From Rudanella lutea DSM 19387 (GTDB lineage: Bacteria > Bacteroidota > Bacteroidia > Cytophagales > Spirosomataceae): a stretch of DNA of 64,000 nt. The stretch lies in contig NZ_KB913013.1 in NCBI RefSeq assembly GCF_000383955.1, positions 3,925,694-3,989,693 on the forward strand, given 5' to 3'. The notes under the pieces are model-generated. The model saw only the letters and a program-made list of their open reading frames with translations. It was not told the origin of the DNA and did no database searches. The position numbers and the translations under genes were made by a program. Shown one piece after another: positions 54,159 to 62,564 of this stretch (position 1 is its first letter; the number at the start of each line of letters is the position of its first letter).

Positions 54159-54803
54159 CTATTTTTTCCACTGCATGACATCCAGCACATTAGTGCAAAA
54201 CTCGTACTCGGCGGGGTCGTTGGAGCCAATCAGCAGCAGCTGATCGGGGTGGAGGGTTTGCACCTGTTCGTGGTACCAGGCCGCCCCCTGCCGGTCGAGG
54301 TTGCTGGTGGGTTCGTCGAGAATGACAACGGGGGCCTGCGAAAAAAAGGCGAGGCCCAGCTTGACGCGCTGCTTCATGCCCGACGAGTAAAACTTGATCT
54401 CCTTGTCGAGTGCGTGGCTCAAACGCATCCGGTCGGCGGCTTCGTCGAGGCTGAGGCCTGTCTTAAACGGCTTAAACGTCTGGTGGAACGCCATCATTTC
54501 GCGCAGGGTCAGTTCCTCAATTAATTCGAGATAGGGAGCTACGATGGTCACGTGCTGAAACCAGGCATCGGTAGGGATTGTTGTGCCCTGGAAGGTGTAG
54601 GTCAGGCGGCCTTCGGTGGTGGGTAGCGCCCCCGACAGCAGTTGCAACAAGGTCGATTTGCCGCTCCCGTTGGGGCCCACAAAGGTGAAACTGTTGGCCG
54701 GGCCGGTGAGCGAGGAGTGGCTCGTCAGCTGAAGGTCGACGTGCCGGAACACCCATTCACGCCGATATTTTTTACCAACATCACTCGCAGTAAGCTGAAT
54801 CAT
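54159..54803 (-). CDS. ABC transporter ATP-binding protein
   Basis: 214 residues. Walker A FVGPNGSGKST, signature YSSGMKQRVKLGLAF, Walker B VVILDEPTSNLD. No permease or substrate-binding gene is adjacent, so the partner is unknown; short ABC ATPases of this type belong to export or bacteriocin-immunity-like systems. A TACCTTTG box ends four bases before the ATG. It is divergent from moaA with 40 bases between start codons. Confidence 0.88.
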   Translation of the reverse strand: MIQLTASDVGKKYRREWVFRHVDLQLTSHSSLTGPANSFTFVGPNGSGKSTLLQLLSGALPTTEGRLTYTFQGTTIPTDAWFQHVTIVAPYLELIEELTLREMMAFHQTFKPFKTGLSLDEAADRMRLSHALDKEIKFYSSGMKQRVKLGLAFFSQAPVVILDEPTSNLDRQGAAWYHEQVQTLHPDQLLLIGSNDPAEYEFCTNVLDVMQWKK

Positions 54804-54807
54804 GGCG

Positions 54808-54815
54808 CAAAGGTA
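54808..54815 (-). promoter_or_regulatory. -7 box of the ABC ATPase gene, near-leaderless
   Basis: TACCTTTG, then CGCC and the ATG at 54803, as for murI. A TTG at the usual upstream spacing is not seen. Confidence 0.55.
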
Positions 54816-54843
54816 GCGTCTGTTCCTTAACTTGCGTATTCTC

Positions 54844-55824
54844 ATGCTGTACGACAATCATAACCGCCCTATCCAGTATCTCCGACTGGCCGTAACCGAC
54901 CGCTGCAATCTCCGGTGCTTTTACTGTATGCCGGAAGAGGGTATTAAGTACCTGCCCAAGCATCAGCTCCTAACTTATGAGGAGATGGAGCGAATTGTGC
55001 GCGTACTGGCCGAAATGGGCGTTTCGAAAGTCAGAATTACGGGCGGAGAACCCTTTGTACGCAACGGACTCATGGACTTTATGCGAACGCTCAGCGCCAT
55101 TCCGGGCCTGAACGAGCTGGCCATGACCACCAACGGCGTGCTGACGGCCCCGCACGTAAGCGAGCTGGTGGAGCTGGGTGTGCGGTCGGTGAACCTGAGC
55201 CTCGACTCCTTCGACCGGGAGCGGTTTCGGCAGATTACCCGGCGCGACGAGTTGCCGGCCGTGCTCAACACGCTCGATGCGCTGCTGACCGCGGGCGTGC
55301 AGGTGAAAATCAATGCCGTGGTGATGGAGGGGCAGAATACCCAGGATCTGGGGCCACTGGCCGAACTCTCGCGGCAGCCGGGCGTAGCGGTGCGGTTTAT
55401 CGAAGAAATGCCGTTTAACGGTGAGGGAACGCACTACCCCGTGCTGAACTGGACGTACCGCCGGATTCTGAACGAGCTACAGCAGCTCTACCCGGACCTG
55501 CAAAAAGTGCCCGATGGCCCCTTCTCGACTTCATACGACTACCAGATTCCGGGCTATGCCGGTACGCTGGGCGTGATAGCGGCCTTCAGCCGGACATTTT
55601 GCGGCACCTGCAACCGGATCCGTCTGACGGCCCAGGGTACGCTCAAAACCTGCCTGTACGACAATGGCGTGCTCGATGTGCGCGCGCTGCTGCGGGCCGG
55701 TGCCTCCGACGACGAGTTGCGGGCTGCGTTTCTCAAAGCTTTTGCGCACCGCCCTGCCAACGGCTTCGAAGCCGAACAGCACCGGGCGCCCGTTACCGAG
55801 TCTATGTCGACAATTGGGGGGTAG
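54844..55824 (+). CDS. moaA: GTP 3',8-cyclase (molybdenum cofactor synthesis)
   Basis: 326 residues; radical SAM enzyme that starts molybdopterin synthesis from GTP. The SAM cluster motif CNLRCFYC (CxxxCxxC) is at the N-terminus, GGEPFVRNG follows, and the second cluster is CGTCNRIRLTAQGTLKTC. It ends in GG (STIGG), needed for MoaA activity. The ATG at 54844 is preferred over a TTG four codons upstream. No other moa genes are adjacent; a degenerate MogA-like gene is at 25240. Confidence 0.96.
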   Translation: MLYDNHNRPIQYLRLAVTDRCNLRCFYCMPEEGIKYLPKHQLLTYEEMERIVRVLAEMGVSKVRITGGEPFVRNGLMDFMRTLSAIPGLNELAMTTNGVLTAPHVSELVELGVRSVNLSLDSFDRERFRQITRRDELPAVLNTLDALLTAGVQVKINAVVMEGQNTQDLGPLAELSRQPGVAVRFIEEMPFNGEGTHYPVLNWTYRRILNELQQLYPDLQKVPDGPFSTSYDYQIPGYAGTLGVIAAFSRTFCGTCNRIRLTAQGTLKTCLYDNGVLDVRALLRAGASDDELRAAFLKAFAHRPANGFEAEQHRAPVTESMSTIGG

Positions 55825-55829
55825 TGAGG

Positions 55830-56450
55830 TTAGGCGTAGGGCGAGCCTTTTTCAGTCAGGTACTGGCCAATAGTAAACACAACCCCCGGCATCACGTCAA
55901 TGTCTTTATGCCAGTCTTTGATTTGCCAGTCTTCATTGGCTGTGGCAATCGTCACTTTTTTTGCCTCGGTAGTAATCCAGATCACTTTCTCAACCCCAAA
56001 GCTGAGTAGCTTTTGTGTTTTCTTGAAAATGTAAGCGTTTTCATCAAGGTGGGTTGGGTCGGCAGTCACATCAACTTCGATAACGAGTTTAGGGGGCACA
56101 TCGGCGTAGTTGGTATTGATAGCTGTAATGGGGAGTGTTGCGTTATCGAATACCAGAATGTCGCCCGCCAGATTATTGTGCTTATCCAGATGAATACCTG
56201 TTTCGCTCGATAGGATGGTAAACAGGTCTTCGTCCAGTTGCTTGAAAAGAATCCGTTGGCAATACGCCACAATAAATGACTGTAAGGTGCTCGACCCCAT
56301 GATTTCGGAAAACGTTTTTTTGCCTGATATAACAGCTTGGTAACCTCTGTAATAGATCGGCTTACCGTCCATGAGTTCGTACACCAGATAATCGGGTACG
56401 TTTTGGCGGGGTTGTCGGCTCTGAATACCTTTTCGGGTGGCTATCATCAC
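55830..56450 (-). CDS. Uma2-family nuclease-like protein (DUF820)
   Basis: 206 residues with PD-(D/E)XK features of the Uma2 family: YELMDGKPIYY, LAGDILVFDN, and PKLVIEVDV followed by FKKTQKLLSFGVEKVIWITTE. Uma2 proteins resemble restriction endonucleases and are often present in many copies in a genome; their function is not established. The stop is 5 bases from the moaA stop (convergent). Confidence 0.85.
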   Translation of the reverse strand: MMIATRKGIQSRQPRQNVPDYLVYELMDGKPIYYRGYQAVISGKKTFSEIMGSSTLQSFIVAYCQRILFKQLDEDLFTILSSETGIHLDKHNNLAGDILVFDNATLPITAINTNYADVPPKLVIEVDVTADPTHLDENAYIFKKTQKLLSFGVEKVIWITTEAKKVTIATANEDWQIKDWHKDIDVMPGVVFTIGQYLTEKGSPYA

Positions 56451-56502
56451 GTTTGCTGTTTCTGTTGCTCCACTATACTAACTATTCAGAATCTGAGTTT
56501 CT

Positions 56503-57033
56503 TTACTCGCTCAGCACAAAAATGTCCTTTGTGTTACGGCCCAGTCCGTCGTAATCGAGGCCATAGCCCAGCACAAACCGGTTTTCGATCTCGAACCCGA
56601 CGTAATCGAGCTTCAGCGGGCGTTTCAGGGCTTCGGGTTTGAACAGCAGAGTCGCTACCGCCAGCGAAGCCGGCTTCGACTCGCGCAATTGGTCGCACAC
56701 ATCGCCGAGGGTCAGGCCCGTATCAACAATGTCTTCTACCACAATCAGGTCGCGGCCGGTGATCGACTCGCCCAAGCCCAGAATCTGTTTCAGATGGCCC
56801 GTAGAGCTGGTTTGGGTGTACGATGAAACCCGGATGAACGTGATTTCGCAGGGCATGGTCAGTTGCCGGAACAAATCGGCGGCAAATAGCACCGCCCCGT
56901 TTAGGACAACCACCATCAACGGTTTTTTGTCGTGATACGCCTGATTGATCTGCGCGGCTAAGTCGGTAATGCGCTCTTGAATGTCGTTGGCCGCAATAAA
57001 CGGAACAAACGTTTTGTCGTGAATTGTCAACAT
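56503..57033 (-). CDS. hpt: Hypoxanthine phosphoribosyltransferase
   Basis: 176 residues; cytoplasmic purine salvage enzyme that makes IMP/GMP from hypoxanthine/guanine and PRPP. PRPP motif VVEDIVDTG, the phosphate/base region VVVLNGAVLFAADL and LDYVGFEIENRFVLGYGLDYDGLGRN are standard. The start ATG at 57033 is supported by MLTIHDKTFVPF. A TATCTTTG box lies at 57052-57059, with 18 bases to the ATG. Confidence 0.95.
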   Translation of the reverse strand: MLTIHDKTFVPFIAANDIQERITDLAAQINQAYHDKKPLMVVVLNGAVLFAADLFRQLTMPCEITFIRVSSYTQTSSTGHLKQILGLGESITGRDLIVVEDIVDTGLTLGDVCDQLRESKPASLAVATLLFKPEALKRPLKLDYVGFEIENRFVLGYGLDYDGLGRNTKDIFVLSE

Positions 57034-57051
57034 GGATTGGCTGGCAAAAGC

Positions 57052-57059
57052 CAAAGATA
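57052..57059 (-). promoter_or_regulatory. Candidate -7 box of hpt
   Basis: TATCTTTG on the minus strand, between the lactone oxidase stop (57069) and the hpt ATG. No TTG at 19-21 bases. Confidence 0.4.
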
Positions 57060-57068
57060 CAACCAACT

Positions 57069-58430
57069 TTAGCTACTGAACAGGTTTGTGTCGATAAACG
57101 CGTTTCGAAACTTACCACTCGGGTCGTATTGCTGCATCAACGCTTTAAACTCGGCCAGTTTGGGTATTCGGCTCTGCAAGGTGGCGGGGGCCATGGTAAA
57201 CAGCTTGCCCCAATGCGGCCGCCCGTTGAACGGAGCCAGTTTTTCTTCGATAAGCGGAAGGAGCTGCCGTACGGCTTCCCACTCAGGTTTCCAGGTAAAG
57301 TGGATAGCCACGGTTGTCTGGTTATACTGCGGGCTCAGCCAGAGGGTATCAGCGGCAATGGTCCGAATTTCGGTGATAAACAGGTGCGGGCTGATTTTTG
57401 CCCCTAAACTGGCCACGGCTGTTATGGCTTTATACGCGTGTTCGATCGGTACAAAATATTCGGATTGAAGCTCTTTGCCGCTGCTGGGTGTGAACCCCAT
57501 GCGAAAGTGTGGCAACCGCTCGTACCACGGCCCCGGAACACCCATCTGTTCGGTGCAGTTTTCGGCCGAATGGTCGTCGAGGGGGTGCATGTTCTGCGTA
57601 GCTAATTTGGCCCCGTAAAACTCGGGCGTTAGCGAAACCGGGGCCTGACTATCGCCCTCCACCCGACTCTTGATCCAGACCTGATTGATGTTCTGGTTGC
57701 GCCAGTCGGTAAATAAGCTCACGCTGTACCCACTCGACATAATGGTTTCGAACTGGGTTTCCAGAACCGCCATTGGCAGATTACGGTACACGGCCTGCTG
57801 CATCATAAACGTGGGTTGAAGGGCAAGCGTAAGTTTGGTAATCACGCCGAGACTACCGAGGCTCACCACGGCTCCATCGAACAGATCGGGGTTCTGTGCC
57901 CGCGAGAGCGTGACTGTTTGGCCGTTCGCGTCGATCAGTTCGAGGGCGGTGACGGCCGTTGCGAGGTTTCCGTTTTTGATGCCCGAACCATGCGTAGCGG
58001 TGGCACAGGCACCCGCCACCGATATGTGCGGTAGCGAAGCCAGATTGTGCAGGGCGAACCCTTCTTTGTGCAGATACTCGCACAATTGCCCGTAGGTAGC
58101 TCCGCTCTCAACCGTGACCGTTTGGGCGGTGCGGTCGAGCGAGACAATCGTATGCAGGTTCTTGAGCGATACCTGCGCCACGGTACTGTCGGCAATGGCG
58201 TTGAACGAGTGCCGACTGCCCAGTGCCCGCACCCGTTTGTTGTCTTGAATGCTATCACTAACCTCGGCGGCTGTGGTTGGCGAACTCACATTGCCGGTGC
58301 TGTACGTGAGGTTTCCGGCCCAATTGGTCAGGGGTTGGCCGTCGGACTGATGTTGGCAGGAAACGAGTGGCGACAACAGGCTGCCTGCGAGCAGGGTCGA
58401 TGAGGTTTTCAAAAAGGTACGTTTGTTCAT
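57069..58430 (-). CDS. FAD-dependent sugar-lactone oxidase (VAO family), exported
   Basis: 453 residues. N-terminal signal: MNKRTFLKTSSTLLAGSLLSPLVSCQHQ with a lipobox-like LVSC and a Tat-like KR. FAD domain: SRHSFNAIADS, and the AGACATATHGSG motif, where the histidine may bind FAD covalently. The C-terminal HWGKLF block fits L-gulono/D-arabinono-1,4-lactone oxidases. The substrate is probably an aldonolactone, oxidised with O2 or another acceptor. The ATG at 58430 is preferred over one 12 codons upstream. It is 35 bases from hpt. Confidence 0.88.
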   Translation of the reverse strand: MNKRTFLKTSSTLLAGSLLSPLVSCQHQSDGQPLTNWAGNLTYSTGNVSSPTTAAEVSDSIQDNKRVRALGSRHSFNAIADSTVAQVSLKNLHTIVSLDRTAQTVTVESGATYGQLCEYLHKEGFALHNLASLPHISVAGACATATHGSGIKNGNLATAVTALELIDANGQTVTLSRAQNPDLFDGAVVSLGSLGVITKLTLALQPTFMMQQAVYRNLPMAVLETQFETIMSSGYSVSLFTDWRNQNINQVWIKSRVEGDSQAPVSLTPEFYGAKLATQNMHPLDDHSAENCTEQMGVPGPWYERLPHFRMGFTPSSGKELQSEYFVPIEHAYKAITAVASLGAKISPHLFITEIRTIAADTLWLSPQYNQTTVAIHFTWKPEWEAVRQLLPLIEEKLAPFNGRPHWGKLFTMAPATLQSRIPKLAEFKALMQQYDPSGKFRNAFIDTNLFSS

Positions 58431-58619
58431 GGGGTTTAGGCAACAAGATACAGCGGTAAAAGACACCCGCCCCGGCTCCTTACCGACCGGCCCTTACCAT
58501 ACCGCTCCCGAACACCGCAAAACCTCCGCATACTAACCGGATGCACTAAAAAATAGGCTTAAAGTAAACGGACTCGACTGCTAAAACGTTGATAGTACGA
58601 ATTAACCATCTGTGGACGA

Positions 58620-59846
58620 GTGAACGGAAAAATTAGTTGGCTGACCGCGTTCTGCCTGTGTCTGGTAACCATTGCCAGGGCTCAATTGTATGACCCATCG
58701 GCCTTTGATAAGAAGTACGATGGTTTGCTCAAGCACCCCGGTGTGCAGCTGGAGTCGGCGGAGGCTATTAACCAGCTGTATAACTACAAATTTTACGAGG
58801 CTGACAAGGAGTTTAGGTGGTTGCGGGTGCGGTACCCCAAACACCCGATGCCGTATTTTCTGATGGGTCTGGCCGAGTGGTGGAAAATGGTGCCCGACAT
58901 TGAGGTGACCGATTACGACGACCGTTGTCTGGCCCTTATGGATACCACCATTACGCTGGCCGAGCAACTTTACGAAGACAGCGATAACAAGATCGAGCCC
59001 TCGTTTTTCCTGGCGGCAGCTTACGCCTTCAAGGGCCGTATTTATGCCGAACGGAAAAAGTGGACCAAGGCAACCTTTGCCGGAAAAAACGCGCTGAAGT
59101 ATTTCGAAAAGTGTAAGGGCAACGGGGACTTTAACCCCGAACTGCTCTTTGGCGACGGGTTGTACAATTACTATGCGCAGTGGATTCCGCAGAATTACCC
59201 CTTGCTGAAACCGATCCTGGCCTTTTTCCCGAAGGGCAACAAAGAAAGCGGGATTAAGCAGCTGGAGCGCAACGCCAACAATGCGTTTTACACCCGTACC
59301 GAGGCCCGTTATTTCCTGCTGCAGATTTACAGCATGGAAAACCGCTACGACAAAGCTTACGAGTTGGCCAAGTACATGAATGAGCAGTACCCCGACAATC
59401 CGTTTTTTGAGCGGTACTATGCCCGTTCGGCGTTTGTACGGGGCTATCTCAACGAAGCCGAAACTGTATCGAAGCGGATTCTGGACAAGTTAGCGCAGGG
59501 CAAAGCCGGTTATGAGCCCGTCAGTGGGCGCACAGCCGCGTACATTCTGGCGTATGTGAACCAGAACTTCTACCACAACCTGCCCGAAGCCAAGACGTAT
59601 TACCAGAAGGCTATCGACTTTGCCCGGCAAACCAACGCGACCAACGCGGGCTACTACTGGGCGTCGTTGCTCAACATGGGTAAGATTGCCGATACGGAGA
59701 AGAATTACGACCTGGCCCGTAACTACTACAAACAAGTGATCGACGCGGCCGAGCGCAAATCGAGCCAGTACAAAGAAGCTGAGAAAGCGCTCAAGGACAG
59801 CAAAAAATCGCGCCGGGAAGAGCGCCGGAAGCGCCGGGACGACTGA
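58620..59846 (+). CDS. Secreted TPR-containing protein (paralogue of 11251-12390)
   Basis: 408 residues from a GTG start, with a signal peptide (1-21, MNGKISWLTAFCLCLVTIARA). TPR-like helical repeats and the shared blocks LYNYYAQWIP, KPILAFFPKGNKESGIKQLERNAN, RTEARYFLLQIY and PDNPFFERYYAR show paralogy with 11251-12390. The C-terminus is strongly basic (KKSRREERRKRRDD). No ATG fits before residue 100. Function unknown; probably periplasmic or outer-membrane facing. Confidence 0.82.
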   Translation: MNGKISWLTAFCLCLVTIARAQLYDPSAFDKKYDGLLKHPGVQLESAEAINQLYNYKFYEADKEFRWLRVRYPKHPMPYFLMGLAEWWKMVPDIEVTDYDDRCLALMDTTITLAEQLYEDSDNKIEPSFFLAAAYAFKGRIYAERKKWTKATFAGKNALKYFEKCKGNGDFNPELLFGDGLYNYYAQWIPQNYPLLKPILAFFPKGNKESGIKQLERNANNAFYTRTEARYFLLQIYSMENRYDKAYELAKYMNEQYPDNPFFERYYARSAFVRGYLNEAETVSKRILDKLAQGKAGYEPVSGRTAAYILAYVNQNFYHNLPEAKTYYQKAIDFARQTNATNAGYYWASLLNMGKIADTEKNYDLARNYYKQVIDAAERKSSQYKEAEKALKDSKKSRREERRKRRDD

Positions 59847-59893
59847 CCACCGAGCTGACGGGTGCCACCATTACCCAGCCCGGAGTGATTAGA

Positions 59894-59930
59894 CGAAGAA
59901 GGCCCCACCTGCGTGGGGCCTTCTTCGTTT
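59894..59930 (+). terminator. Intrinsic terminator after the TPR paralogue
   Basis: Perfect 15-bp stem CGAAGAAGGCCCCAC / GTGGGGCCTTCTTCG with a 4-base loop and TTT after it. It lies between convergent genes. Confidence 0.88.
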
Positions 59931-59950
59931 GGGAATAGAGAGTTAGGAGG

Positions 59951-60979
59951 TTACAACTTAGCCGGGTCGAGAACGATGTGCCGGATTTTCTTGCGTTTCC
60001 AGGTGTACATCACGTGCACTTTGTTATCGCTCGTCTGAATAACGGCCGGGTACGAAAACTCTTCGCCCCGCTCGTTTTCGAGTTCCACCACAGGTGTCCA
60101 GTCTTTGCCGTTGCTTGAAAGAGCTATGTTCAAAGGCGACCGTTTGCCCCACTTTTGAGCTTCGGTCGGTACGTGGTTGTACACCATCAGTTGCCGACCA
60201 TCCTTGAGCGTCACGGCATCAATGCCTGAGTTGGGGTTGGGTAGGGCGAGGTTTTCGAGGGGACTCCAGGTGGAACCGTTATCATCCGACCAGGCCGATT
60301 GTACAAACCCGTTGGTGCCACGCGCTACCAGCTGAAGCTTGCCGTTGGGGTAGAACAGCACCGACGGTTGAATAGCCCCCACCGTTTTGCCGTCGTTCAG
60401 GGCAGGGGTCCGTTTCCAGGTTTTGCCCATGTCGCTGGTGGTTTCCATGTGCAAACGCCAGCCGTTGTCTTCCGAGCTGGAAGGGCTCAGCAACGTGCCC
60501 GAAGCCAGCAGCACCGGCTTGTTTTTGATGGGGCCGGGAATATCGTCGGGCAGGCGCACCGGTTTCGACCAGGTAAGGCCACCGTCGTTTGATTGCATTT
60601 GCATACCCCACCAGGTACTCGGGCTGGGGCCTACCTTATAAAACAGCATCAACGGGCCTTTGGGGTACTGAAACAGAACCGGGTTCCAGGTCGGGTGCCG
60701 TTTGCCGTCGGCCTGCACGCCGTTGGCCACTTCAACGGGGGGCGTCCAGCCTTGCCCGGTCCGCCGACTTACCCAGATACCCACGTCGGGGTGTTTCTCG
60801 TGGGTGCCGCCAAACCAGGCTGCCACCAGCCCTTTGGGCGTTTCGGCCAGGGTAGAGGCATGGCACGATGGGAATGGTGCCTGTTCGTACACAAACTCAC
60901 GGCTGAGTTCGGCTTTGGGCGATTGAGCCAGCAAACGGCCCGAAATAACAAAGAGAAGCAGAAACGAACGACGAAGCAT
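59951..60979 (-). CDS. Exo-alpha-sialidase-like BNR protein, exported
   Basis: 342 residues with a signal peptide (1-19). Three Asp-box motifs of the BNR/sialidase type (SNDGGLTWSKP, TSDMGKTWKRT, SDDNGSTWSPL), plus HASTLAETPKG and RGEEFSYPAVIQT. The six-bladed sialidase propeller is likely, but the arginine triad is not obvious, so hydrolysis of sialosides is not proven. Homologues in Bacteroidota often belong to polysaccharide degradation loci; no such locus is seen here. Confidence 0.87.
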   Translation of the reverse strand: MLRRSFLLLFVISGRLLAQSPKAELSREFVYEQAPFPSCHASTLAETPKGLVAAWFGGTHEKHPDVGIWVSRRTGQGWTPPVEVANGVQADGKRHPTWNPVLFQYPKGPLMLFYKVGPSPSTWWGMQMQSNDGGLTWSKPVRLPDDIPGPIKNKPVLLASGTLLSPSSSEDNGWRLHMETTSDMGKTWKRTPALNDGKTVGAIQPSVLFYPNGKLQLVARGTNGFVQSAWSDDNGSTWSPLENLALPNPNSGIDAVTLKDGRQLMVYNHVPTEAQKWGKRSPLNIALSSNGKDWTPVVELENERGEEFSYPAVIQTSDNKVHVMYTWKRKKIRHIVLDPAKL

Positions 60980-61011
60980 ATCGTGTTGGAAAAGGGTGGT
61001 TTATACATAAA

Positions 61012-61052
61012 AAAAGAGCGATATGCGGTTCTACCCAACATATCGCTCTTTT
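61012..61052 (-). terminator. Intrinsic terminator of the Lrp gene
   Basis: Perfect 14-bp stem AAAAGAGCGATATG / CATATCGCTCTTTT with a 13-base loop, 17 bases past the Lrp gene stop. It has a T-run on both strands. Confidence 0.88.
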
Positions 61053-61068
61053 CAACAAATGTCTTCGG

Positions 61069-61545
61069 TTACGGAATAGGCAGTGCCTTGCTCTCTTTGA
61101 ATGTGCTCAGGATCACCATGGTCTTGGTGTTGGCTACTTCCTCGATTTCGTTGATCACTTCCAGCATCAGCTTCTGGTACGAGTTGATGTCTTTCGAAAT
61201 CACTTTGAGCAGGAAATCGCCATCACCCGTAATGTGGTGACATTCAATGATTTCCGGAATTGTATTGACCTTGGCAACAAAGGAGTCGGTCACTTGTTTT
61301 TTGTGGCCCACGAGGGTGACCATTACAAATGTCGTAACGCCCAGCCCTACCCGTTCGGGGTCGAGTTTGGCGTGATAACTCTGAATGATGCCAGACGTTT
61401 CTAGTTTCTTGACTCGTTCGAGGGTAGGAGCGGGAGACAGACCAATCTCTTTGGATAGTTGAGCGTTGGTAATCTTGGCGTTATCTTGAAGAATATCTAA
61501 GACTTTGCGGTCGATCTGATCTAATTTGGAACTCGACATATTCAT
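61069..61545 (-). CDS. Lrp/AsnC-family transcriptional regulator
   Basis: 158 residues. An N-terminal helix-turn-helix (IDRKVLDILQDNAKITNAQLSKEIGLSPAPTLERVKKLE) is followed by the RAM ligand domain (ECHHITGDGDFLLKVISKDINSYQKLM). Regulators of this kind act as octamers that respond to amino acids such as leucine. The target here is unknown. A TAGCTTTG box at 61583-61590 is its likely promoter. Starts at 61545 (MNMSSSK) or two codons later. Confidence 0.93.
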   Translation of the reverse strand: MNMSSSKLDQIDRKVLDILQDNAKITNAQLSKEIGLSPAPTLERVKKLETSGIIQSYHAKLDPERVGLGVTTFVMVTLVGHKKQVTDSFVAKVNTIPEIIECHHITGDGDFLLKVISKDINSYQKLMLEVINEIEEVANTKTMVILSTFKESKALPIP

Positions 61546-61582
61546 ACTGTTGCAGGAGTAAGTATTGTTGCTCAGGCTGGCG

Positions 61583-61590
61583 CAAAGCTA
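61583..61590 (-). promoter_or_regulatory. Candidate -7 box of the Lrp gene
   Basis: TAGCTTTG, a full match to TAnnTTTG, 37 bases before the ATG. No TTG at the expected spacing. Confidence 0.4.
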
Positions 61591-61717
61591 CGTGCTTTTC
61601 CATAAATTATTCTAAAAAAATACGGAAATCTTACAAATTGATAAAACAAAGTGTAGCCAAAACCTGAAATTGCCGCACAAAATTACAGCTAAATCGTCAT
61701 ATACCAAACGGTATGCT

Positions 61718-61987
61718 TTACCGCTTACTCACACGATTGTGGCTGATTTGCCGTTGGCGATTGGCCTTAAACGGGTGATCGTCAGCCGCCGAACGAGCAG
61801 CGTGTTTGGTGGCGCGGCCCTGCACCCGTGCCCGCCACATACGCCACGACGAGGGCTTCATTTCCTGCCGCATGAGCTTGATAACCTCCTGTTCGGTAAG
61901 ACCAAACTGAGCCTCGATAGCATCGAAGGGCGTGCGGTCTTCCCAGGCCATTTCGATAACACGGTCAATATCTTCGGGGGTAAGCAT
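61718..61987 (-). CDS. TIGR03643/DUF2805 family small protein
   Basis: 89 residues: DIDRVIEMAWEDRTPFDAIEAQFGLTEQEVIKLMRQEMKPSSWRMWRARVQGR. It is an HTH-like helix bundle, basic C-terminal. Genes of this family are often near cryptochrome/photolyase-related genes and DUF2256 genes; here DUF2256 is divergent, 112 bases away. Function is unknown. Confidence 0.87.
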   Translation of the reverse strand: MLTPEDIDRVIEMAWEDRTPFDAIEAQFGLTEQEVIKLMRQEMKPSSWRMWRARVQGRATKHAARSAADDHPFKANRQRQISHNRVSKR

Positions 61988-62099
61988 AAGACGATACAGG
62001 CGGCTAATTGTGGGCCAATGTTTTTTGTATAAACTATTCTGCGGCCCCGGAAGTTAAGTATCCCGGTAAAATCGCCGGGCGAAAGTGCGGCTATGTCAA

Positions 62100-62240
62100 A
62101 TGAAAATGCGGAAAAAGTCGGATTTACCGACCAAAACCTGCCCGGTTTGCAAGCGTCCTTTCACATGGCGTAAGAAATGGGAGCGCGACTGGGACAATGT
62201 GGTGTATTGCAGCGACCGTTGCCGCCGGGAAGGGCGCTGA
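62100..62240 (+). CDS. DUF2256 small zinc-binding-like protein
   Basis: Encodes 46 residues, [20 protein letters not shown] then [26 protein letters not shown]. The CPVC and CSDRC pairs form a four-cysteine zinc-ribbon site, the DUF2256 pattern. It lies divergent from the DUF2805 gene. The length is right for the family. Function unknown; some members are near photolyase genes. The overlapping ATG at 62093 gives an unrelated frame. Confidence 0.85.
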   Translation: MKMRKKSDLPTKTCPVCKRPFTWRKKWERDWDNVVYCSDRCRREGR

Positions 62241-62564
62241 ACGGGAGTACTGGACAATAGATGTTTGTTGAATGCAGCAATTCGCGCATCTCCGGTTTAA
62301 ACAAACCTGTACAACTAATACCCGCAACCCCTGCCAGCAACCTCCGTTGTGGGGTCTTCGACCACTGGCAGGGTATAAATGGGGACTGTAATCCGAACAG
62401 AGATACTAACGCAACACCTCTAATAGCCAGATTTTACCGCCCGAAAGCTGACTTCAGGTTAAACGTCCACGGGGCGTATTTGTCCAAAGAATAACCACGC
62501 TAATGACTCCCCGGCAAGTCCGGTCGGGGTAAATGTGCTAACTTTGGAACAAATCAGTGTTGCA
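62241..62564. other. Intergenic region with a possible repeat remnant
   Basis: No gene recognised. GGAGTACTGGACAA (62244-62257) resembles one end of the inverted repeat at 23556 and 39769, perhaps a decayed copy. A TAACTTTG box (62539-62546) precedes the last gene. Confidence 0.45.
62539..62546 (+). promoter_or_regulatory. Candidate -7 box of the GH10-like gene
   Basis: TAACTTTG, a match to TAnnTTTG, 18 bases before the ATG at 62565. No -33 TTG was found. Confidence 0.4.
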
